The notes under the pieces are model-generated. The model had not been told where the DNA came from and did not search any database. It was given only the letters and a program-made list of their open reading frames with translations. This document shows positions 58,597 through 64,000 of a stretch of 64,000 nucleotides of DNA, in pieces. Each line of letters opens with the position of its first letter. The stretch's first letter is position 1. Source of the stretch: Halalkaliarchaeum desulfuricum (lineage in GTDB: Archaea; Halobacteriota; Halobacteria; Halobacteriales; Haloferacaceae); contig NZ_CP025066.1 of the NCBI RefSeq assembly GCF_002952775.1, positions 2,542,001 through 2,606,000 of the forward strand. Direction: 5' to 3'. Made by a program: the position numbers and the translations under genes.

Positions 58597-61122
58597 TCAA
58601 AGGAGGTCCCGCGAGGAGTTGATCACGACGAGCAGACTGCTCGTCGCCATGGCAAGCGCGGCGAAAAGTGGGTTGAGCAGGCCGGATATCGCAAGCGGGA
58701 TCGCGATCGCGTTGTAACAGAACGCCCACCCGACGTTTCCTTTCACCCGCCGGTCTGTCGCCTGCGCCAGATCGAAGACGGTTTCGACGCTCTCGAGGTC
58801 GTCCTCGAGCACCGCGACGTCGGCGGCGTCGGCTGCCATCGCGGTTCCACCGCCCATGGCGATTCCGAGATCCGCGCTTGCAAGCGCCGGCGCGTCGTTG
58901 GTGCCGTCGCCGACCATGACCGTCCGGCCTCGCTGACGCAGGCGCGATACCGTCTCGGCTTTGCCCTCCGGGGGGACGCCGGCGAAGACCCGATCGATCC
59001 CCGGATGTTCCGAGAGGGCCCCGGAGGCCGCGGAGTCGTCGCCGGAAAGCACTACGACCTCGACCCCCCGCTCTGCAAACCGGTCGATCGCGGCTTCCCA
59101 CCCCGGTCTGTACTCGTCACCGACGGTCGCGACGCCCTCCGCAGCGCCGTCCCGTCCGACGAGCACCGGGACGCGACCGGCCTCGCGGGCCCGTTGTGCG
59201 GTCGACGTGAGCTCTTCGGGGACTGTCCACCCGCGGCGGTCGAACAGGTCGGGGTGACCGACCGCCACCTCGGCGCCGTCGACGACACCGGTGACGCCGT
59301 CGTCGTGCGATCGGTAGTCGTCGACGCCGGCCGACGCCGTTCCCATGGCCGTATCCGTATCCGTTTCCGATGCCGTGGCTCCGCCGTCGAAGGCGAGGTC
59401 GTCCGGGGAGCCAGCGTCGCTCCCGAAGGCGTCGACGATCGCCGCAGCGACCGGATGGCCGGACCGACGTTCCAGGGCGGCCGCCGCCACGAACGCCTCC
59501 GTCGGCCCCGTCGACTCGAGGACGCCCATCTCCCCGGTCGTGAGCGTCCCGGTCTTGTCGAAGACGACGGTTTCGGCGCCGTGGATCCGCTCGAAGACGG
59601 TTTCGTCGAACACGACGAGGCGGCGTTCGAGCGCCTCCCTGACCCCGGCCGCGGTCGCAAGCGGGGTCGCGAGTCCGAGCGCACACGGACACGACACGAT
59701 GAGCACAGTCAGTCCGACCAGCAGTGCCGCGGTGACGCCTGCGCCCGTCACGAGGTAACCCATGAATACGACTGCCGCAAGGACCAAAACGACCGGAACG
59801 AACACCGTCGCGAGTTTGTCCGCCAGCTTCTGGATGCCCCGGTTGGAGCTCTGGAGGTCCCACACCATCGCCGAGAGGCGGTCGATGCCGCTTTCGCCGC
59901 CCGGCGCGACCTCGATCACCAGCGCGCCGTCGCGGACGACCGAGCCACCAACGACCGCGTCCCCGGGCTTGCGCGTCGCGGGGAGCGATTCGCCGGTGAT
60001 CACCGCCTCGTCGACCGCGGCCGTTCCCTCCAGGGCGGTGCCGTCGACGGGAACGCGCTCGCCCGTCCGGACGAGGACGCGTTCGCCGCCGGCGAGTTCC
60101 TCGACTGGGACGGTTTCGCCGGGGTCCCTCGTCCCGTCCCCGGAGTCGGGAAGCAGACGGGCCTCGCGAACCCGCACCGTCGACAGTTCCGAGAGCAGTT
60201 CCGTCGCGCGGGCTTTCGCCGTCGACTCGTAGTGGCGTCCCACCGTTACAACGACGACGATCGCCACCGTGACGTCGTAGTAGACGTGGGTGCCGCCGGT
60301 CGCGACGATCAGATGGCTGTAGAGATACGCGCTCACCGCCGCGATCGAAACCAGCAGATCCATGTTCGGCGATCGGGTCCTGATCGCGACGTACGCCCCA
60401 CGCAACAGGGGTTTGCCGGCGACGACGAGCACGATCGTCGTCAGTACCGCGATCACGACGAACAGGTACCGTCCCCCGGTTGCGGCCATCGATTCCGCGA
60501 GGAACTCGGCGGTCCGCTCGTCGTAAAACAGGCCGTCGAAGTACGTGGGGTAGATGAGAACGACGTACTGGAACATCACCATCATCCCGAACAGCACCCC
60601 CACAGCGAGCCGGATGAAGGCGGTGTTTTCCGCCTGTCGTCGCGCGAACTCGTCGTCGCGTGGGGTCGCCCGGTAGCCGAGCCCTGTCAGTCTGTCTGTG
60701 AGTTCTTCGTCACTGACGGCGTCGGGATCGTGATCGACCCGGACGGTGTCTGTGACGTAGCTCGCCCGGGCGTTTTCGACTCCGTCGGCCCCGCAGGCGA
60801 CCGACTCGACGAACGACTCGCAGGTGACACAGTGCATCCCGTCGACCCGGAAGAAGCTCCGGTCGTAGCCGTCGGTGATCGATCCGTCGTCCGACCCGTC
60901 GGCTCCACGTTCGGAGTCGGGGACCCTCCCCTCCCGACGCTCGCGAACGTCTTCGGCGTCGACGCCGTCGACGTCGCCGAGCGCGTCGTACACGTCACGA
61001 CAGCCGCGACAGCAGAACGGCTCCCCCCCGTCGTTGCTGACCGGCGGCGTCGCTGTCGGGAGCCCGCAGAGCGTACAGCCGTCGTCGGGGGTGGATGCTC
61101 GAGTTGCGGGATCAGTGGCCAT
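58597..61122 (-). CDS. Copper-translocating P-type ATPase (FixI/CcoI-like)
   Basis: 841-residue P1B-ATPase. An N-terminal metal-binding domain (C16-x2-C19 and CCRGC at 37-41) plus one HMA domain (GMHCVTC, C98 and C101) match FixI/CcoI-type exporters that supply copper to haem-copper oxidases. SCPCAL is the transport site, DKTGT the phosphorylated motif, TGES the actuator motif and GDGTNDAPAL the hinge. The start overlaps the upstream TauE/SafE-like gene by 11 bases in the sco-tlpA-ccdA operon. An acidic insert (about 555-590) interrupts the nucleotide-binding domain. Confidence 0.93.
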   Translation of the reverse strand: MATDPATRASTPDDGCTLCGLPTATPPVSNDGGEPFCCRGCRDVYDALGDVDGVDAEDVRERREGRVPDSERGADGSDDGSITDGYDRSFFRVDGMHCVTCESFVESVACGADGVENARASYVTDTVRVDHDPDAVSDEELTDRLTGLGYRATPRDDEFARRQAENTAFIRLAVGVLFGMMVMFQYVVLIYPTYFDGLFYDERTAEFLAESMAATGGRYLFVVIAVLTTIVLVVAGKPLLRGAYVAIRTRSPNMDLLVSIAAVSAYLYSHLIVATGGTHVYYDVTVAIVVVVTVGRHYESTAKARATELLSELSTVRVREARLLPDSGDGTRDPGETVPVEELAGGERVLVRTGERVPVDGTALEGTAAVDEAVITGESLPATRKPGDAVVGGSVVRDGALVIEVAPGGESGIDRLSAMVWDLQSSNRGIQKLADKLATVFVPVVLVLAAVVFMGYLVTGAGVTAALLVGLTVLIVSCPCALGLATPLATAAGVREALERRLVVFDETVFERIHGAETVVFDKTGTLTTGEMGVLESTGPTEAFVAAAALERRSGHPVAAAIVDAFGSDAGSPDDLAFDGGATASETDTDTAMGTASAGVDDYRSHDDGVTGVVDGAEVAVGHPDLFDRRGWTVPEELTSTAQRAREAGRVPVLVGRDGAAEGVATVGDEYRPGWEAAIDRFAERGVEVVVLSGDDSAASGALSEHPGIDRVFAGVPPEGKAETVSRLRQRGRTVMVGDGTNDAPALASADLGIAMGGGTAMAADAADVAVLEDDLESVETVFDLAQATDRRVKGNVGWAFCYNAIAIPLAISGLLNPLFAALAMATSSLLVVINSSRDLL

Positions 61123-61939
61123 GTCCTGGCGTCTCCAGCGGCTGATAGAACGGAATCTCCGGATGCGGGAGGTGGATTCCGTACAGCATCAGCCCGTGCT
61201 GGAGAGGAATGTACCCGAGCAGGATAAACGCCGCGCCCAGAACGCGGTGGAGTTGTCGCCGTCGCGCCGGGTCGACCGCCTCGATGAGCGTCCCGTAGAG
61301 GAACACCGCCGGGATCGTGCCGAGGCCGAGCGCAGCCAGCGCGAATCCGCCCGAGGTCGCCGACCCCGCAGCGAACGCGTACAGATACGCCGGGTAGAGG
61401 ATCGGACACGGGAGCAGCCCGTGGAGCGCACCCAGCCCGACGATCCCCGGTCCGGACGCGAGACGGTCGAGACGGGTCGTGAGCGCGCTCACGAGGCGGT
61501 TGCCGCCGAATCCGAGGTGGAGGCCGGGTGCCGATCGCCCGGCGAGATAGTAGACGCCGATGGCGATGACGAACAGTCCGACGACGATCCCGACTGAACC
61601 ACGGATCGCGTCGGTGATCCCGGTGAGTGTCCCGGTCGTGAGATAAAACAGCCCGCCGATCGCGCCGAAGACGGCTCCGATCGCGGTGTAGCTGGCTGCC
61701 CGTCCGAGATTGAAAAGGCCGTGCTGTCGAACCTCGAAGACCGTCAGCCGTTCGCCGGGTGCGGAGGTTCGCTCGTCCATCCGCCCGGCGTAGATGGTCA
61801 CCAGCGGTCCGCACATCCCGATACAGTGTGCGCCGCCGAGCAAACCGATCAGGAAAAACAACACCAGCTCCCCGCCGAACGCGCCGGCCAATCCGTCGAA
61901 TCCGTCGAACTGCAGAATCGTCGACGCCAAAGCGTTCAT
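61112..61939 (-). CDS. TauE/SafE-like (UreH-domain) membrane protein
   Basis: 275 residues, six or more membrane segments. The first motif GGAHCIGMCGP near residue 35 and the later HGLLPCPILYPAY characterise the sulfite-exporter-like/UreH-domain (DsbD-related) family found next to FixI-type copper ATPases. It probably takes part in copper or thiol handling during cytochrome oxidase assembly. Start and stop overlap neighbouring genes (ATGA overlap with ccdA; 11 bases with the ATPase). Confidence 0.85.
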   Translation of the reverse strand: MNALASTILQFDGFDGLAGAFGGELVLFFLIGLLGGAHCIGMCGPLVTIYAGRMDERTSAPGERLTVFEVRQHGLFNLGRAASYTAIGAVFGAIGGLFYLTTGTLTGITDAIRGSVGIVVGLFVIAIGVYYLAGRSAPGLHLGFGGNRLVSALTTRLDRLASGPGIVGLGALHGLLPCPILYPAYLYAFAAGSATSGGFALAALGLGTIPAVFLYGTLIEAVDPARRRQLHRVLGAAFILLGYIPLQHGLMLYGIHLPHPEIPFYQPLETPGHGH

Positions 61940-62598
61940 AAGCTACCCCCGTATGCGACGTACAGCTGTCCGAGTCCGGCCAGGACAAGCACCACGCCGG
62001 CGATGCGCTGGAGGAGCGCCGGCCGATCGCCGAGACGTTCGAATCCGACCCCGGATCCGACCGCGATCGCGATCGTCGCGCTCGTGAGCAACAGCCCGAG
62101 GCTACCGGCGTACGCCAGAAACACGGCGAGCGTCCCCGTCGTGGTGAACGAAAGCGACTGGACGACGACCCCGAAGAAGACGGGAGCGACACAGCCGGCG
62201 GCCGCCGCGGCGTAGAGGCCGCCGAACAGCGCGAACCCCGAAACGGACGCCCGACGACCGGGAAGCTGGATGTGCCACCCCGGAGTCACCCGGAGGAGCG
62301 TGGCGAGTCCGAATCCGATCAGCGCGATCCCGACGCCGACCTCGAGGAACGGCAGGGAGGTTCGGACCGCCTCGCCGGCGGCCGCCGCGAGCACGCCGAG
62401 CGCGAGGACGATCCCCACCGCGCCGGCTGCGGCCGCGAGACCGCGGACGGCAGCCCCCGACAGCGTCGGCCCGCGATCGCCGGTCGCCGAGACGTAAAAC
62501 CCGACGTAGCCCGGGAGCAGCGCGTACGCACACGGCGAAAAGAACGTCGCAACACCCGCGACACCCGCCACGCCGAGTGCGCTGACGAGCCCTGTCAT
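61936..62598 (-). CDS. ccdA: Cytochrome c biogenesis/thiol-transfer protein CcdA
   Basis: 220 residues from ATG 62598, six membrane segments. The paired redox cysteines lie in TFFSPCAYALLPGY near residue 23 and AAAAGCVAPVFF near 135. CcdA passes reducing power across the membrane to periplasmic thioredoxin-like proteins, here the TlpA-like product of the gene just upstream. Overlaps both neighbours by 4 bases. Confidence 0.9.
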   Translation of the reverse strand: MTGLVSALGVAGVAGVATFFSPCAYALLPGYVGFYVSATGDRGPTLSGAAVRGLAAAAGAVGIVLALGVLAAAAGEAVRTSLPFLEVGVGIALIGFGLATLLRVTPGWHIQLPGRRASVSGFALFGGLYAAAAAGCVAPVFFGVVVQSLSFTTTGTLAVFLAYAGSLGLLLTSATIAIAVGSGVGFERLGDRPALLQRIAGVVLVLAGLGQLYVAYGGSL

Positions 62599-63131
62599 GG
62601 ATCGATCCCGAACGCCTCCTCGACAAGCGACCGCAGTTCCGATTCCGACTTGTATCCCCGGTCCGTCTCCAGCACTCTTCCGTCCGCGTCGAGGAGGATC
62701 GTCGTCGGGGTGTCGGAGAGGTCGAGTTCGCGCGTCAGATCCAGGTCGGGATCGTATCCGACGGTCCAGTCGCCGCCGTGTTCTCGCCACCACGCACGAA
62801 CGTCTTCCCGGGTGACCGTGTGGCCGATCGGCTCGTTCGTCACAGACACGAACCACACGTCGTCACCGAAATCCGCCTCCACCGCGGCGATGTCGGGCAT
62901 CATCCGGGCACAGACGGTACACCACGTCGCGAAGAACTCGACGACAGTTGGCCGGTCGGCATCGGGAACGATCGCGGTCCCGGCATCGCTTCCGGGCGCG
63001 TCGATCGTCTCGATCTCGACGGGATCGATGCGGTCGTTCCTCTCGAACAGCCGCGACCGGAACGCGACCGCACCGCCGGCGCCGACGACCCCGAGGCTCG
63101 CGACGCCGGCGATCGCCTCCCGTCGCTTCAC
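62595..63131 (-). CDS. TlpA-like thioredoxin-fold protein (Tat-exported)
   Basis: 178 residues from GTG 63131, overlapping the sco stop (GTGA). Twin-arginine signal (KRREAIAGVASLG) with one hydrophobic helix, then a thioredoxin fold with C71-x2-C74 in ATWCTVCARM and the cis-proline in SDTPTTILLD. It probably reduces cysteines of Sco or of the oxidase copper site, with CcdA as electron donor. Confidence 0.9.
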   Translation of the reverse strand: MKRREAIAGVASLGVVGAGGAVAFRSRLFERNDRIDPVEIETIDAPGSDAGTAIVPDADRPTVVEFFATWCTVCARMMPDIAAVEADFGDDVWFVSVTNEPIGHTVTREDVRAWWREHGGDWTVGYDPDLDLTRELDLSDTPTTILLDADGRVLETDRGYKSESELRSLVEEAFGIDP

Positions 63132-63823
63132 CGGTATCCCTCCCTCACGGTGTCGAGGTCGTCGATCACCTGTGCGGGCGACGGCGCTCCGGGGTTGTAG
63201 CCCCGCTCGACGAACCCGTCGCGGTTCGCGAGGATCGTGACCGAGGTGTGGACGAACTCCATCTCGTCGCTCACTTCGTCGGGTGTGTACGCGTCGGTTT
63301 TCTCGAATCCGACCCCGAACGTCTCCGCGACGACCTCCCGGGCGCGCTCTTCGGACTCCGGCCGGAGGAACTGCCAGTTCTCCGCCGTCGGATCCGCGCC
63401 GACGTACTCGGAGTACTCCCGAAGTACCTCGGGGGTGTCGTAGACCGGGTCGAACGTGATCGGCAACAGCGCGATCTCTCCCTCGAAACCCTCCTCTGTC
63501 GCATGGGCCTGTACTTGCGCCAGGTTGCCGGTGAGTGCGGGACAGACCATCGAACACCGGGTAAACACGAACGTCACGAGCGTCTCCCGCTCGCCCTCGA
63601 ACGCCGTGGTGGTCACCTCGCGGTCGTGCAGGGGAGACGGCAGCGTCACCTCCGGGAGTCGCTGGCCGTGTGCGGGAAACGAAAGCGCCTCGCTTTCGGC
63701 GTCCCGATCCTCGGGCGAGCCCAGGACGGTGTCGTCGTCGCCGAGACAGCCGGCCAGCGCTCCCCCGAAGCCGATGGCTCCCACCGTCGCGAGATAGGTA
63801 CGACGGCTCGTCGGTAGATCCAT
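63128..63823 (-). CDS. Sco1/SenC copper chaperone for cytochrome oxidase (lipoprotein)
   Basis: 231 residues: twin-arginine signal (SRRTYLATVG), lipobox LAGC with lipidation at C26, then a thioredoxin-like Sco domain with copper ligands C90-x3-C94 (CSMVC) and H192 (FVHTS). Sco proteins insert copper into the CuA site of cytochrome oxidase. First gene of a five-gene operon with 4-11-base overlaps (sco, tlpA-like, ccdA, tauE/safE-like, copper ATPase). Confidence 0.92.
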   Translation of the reverse strand: MDLPTSRRTYLATVGAIGFGGALAGCLGDDDTVLGSPEDRDAESEALSFPAHGQRLPEVTLPSPLHDREVTTTAFEGERETLVTFVFTRCSMVCPALTGNLAQVQAHATEEGFEGEIALLPITFDPVYDTPEVLREYSEYVGADPTAENWQFLRPESEERAREVVAETFGVGFEKTDAYTPDEVSDEMEFVHTSVTILANRDGFVERGYNPGAPSPAQVIDDLDTVREGYR

Positions 63824-64000
63824 TATCGTCCCTCAGGAGTGGAGCGTAAAAACGGGAGTGGTGCGACCGTCGAATCAATGGACTCTCGTCGACGCGGATA
63901 ACGGCGGTTCGGATCCGCCACAGGAACTACGATGATGGCCCTCCAACGTCTCGTATGGAGTTTCACTTGCTCGACAGGGGACGCATCCACGCCGACCTGA
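63824..64000. other. Right-edge sequence, no feature recognised
   Basis: It should hold the promoter of the sco operon; no strong TATA box stands out. The final 45 bases could begin a rightward gene (ATG at 63955), but too little is present to judge. Confidence 0.3.

Noticed and set aside
58525-61227. A 900-codon open frame on the + strand opposite the copper ATPase
   Set aside because: It is the complementary-strand shadow of a G+C-rich gene; its translation is Arg/Asp-rich with no domain, while the minus-strand frame has every P-type ATPase motif.

Overview
The window looks like chromosomal DNA of a haloarchaeon (class Halobacteria). Genes are G+C-rich and their proteins strongly acidic. 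Most genes have TATA-type promoters 20-35 bases from the start codon, as in leaderless archaeal transcripts. The gene set is archaeal: split FO synthase (CofG/CofH), CofC and CofE for coenzyme F420, GTP cyclohydrolase III, GatD, Trm5, RdfA, a PGF-CTERM-anchored BtuF, UPF0212/DUF555 and DUF5798 proteins. I cannot name the genus. A Sco/CcdA/copper-ATPase operon implies a copper-containing terminal oxidase and therefore aerobic capacity. The window also holds tungsten-type aldehyde oxidoreductase, polyferredoxin and corrinoid-methyltransferase genes more familiar from anaerobes.

Layout. 1-4.9 kb: a nucleobase module (NCS2 permease, luciferase-like F420/FMN oxidoreductase, dihydroorotase/allantoinase-like and SsnA-like amidohydrolases). 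5.3-21.9 kb: mainly housekeeping with five F420/deazaflavin genes (cofH, cofG, cofE, a gch3/arfA-type gene, cofC), plus threonine synthase, glyA, an AzgA purine permease, pdxS, an rdfA-SMC-like cell-shape operon and threonine ammonia-lyase. 21.9-24.1 kb: an MFS transporter, then an extremely AT-rich non-coding island. 24.1-32.7 kb: the most notable region, a complete corrinoid-dependent methyl-transfer module (IclR regulator, DUF1638 protein, corrinoid protein, pterin-binding methyltransferase, MFS transporter, UroD-like methyltransferase, RACo-type reductive activator). 32.7-38 kb: AT-rich and repeat-rich DNA with gene relics, an alcohol dehydrogenase, an SDR, a hydrolase and two exonuclease-VII-small-subunit-like remnants. 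38-47.3 kb: tRNA-Thr(CGT), trm5, a cobalamin importer (btuD, btuC, btuF), a GNAT protein, gatD and a ZIP transporter. 47.3-51.9 kb: two AT-rich, degraded stretches around a tandem-VOC protein and an aldehyde:ferredoxin oxidoreductase. 51.9-56.2 kb: conserved haloarchaeal genes, including a threonine-synthase-like protein without the PLP lysine. 56.3-63.8 kb: a large orphan HdrA/MvhD-like polyferredoxin and a tightly overlapping sco-tlpA-ccdA-tauE/safE-copA operon.

Working model. The corrinoid module has the four parts of the O-demethylase systems of acetogenic bacteria: MT1, corrinoid protein, MT2 and a 2Fe-2S activator. Here they sit with their own transporter and regulator in a non-methanogen. 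I infer that a methylated substrate enters through the MFS carrier, its methyl group passes to the corrinoid and then to tetrahydrofolate, and the methyl-THF is oxidised (possibly with F420) towards methylene-THF for GlyA. The BtuFCD importer 7-10 kb away would supply the corrinoid. AT-rich islands on both sides suggest a discrete acquired unit. The substrate is unknown.

Remnants (an MCP signalling tip, two XseB-like pieces, a decayed duplicate of a small gene, fragments around 47.9-48.5 kb) show that parts of the window are eroding. No rRNA, CRISPR array, recognisable insertion sequence or replication origin was seen.
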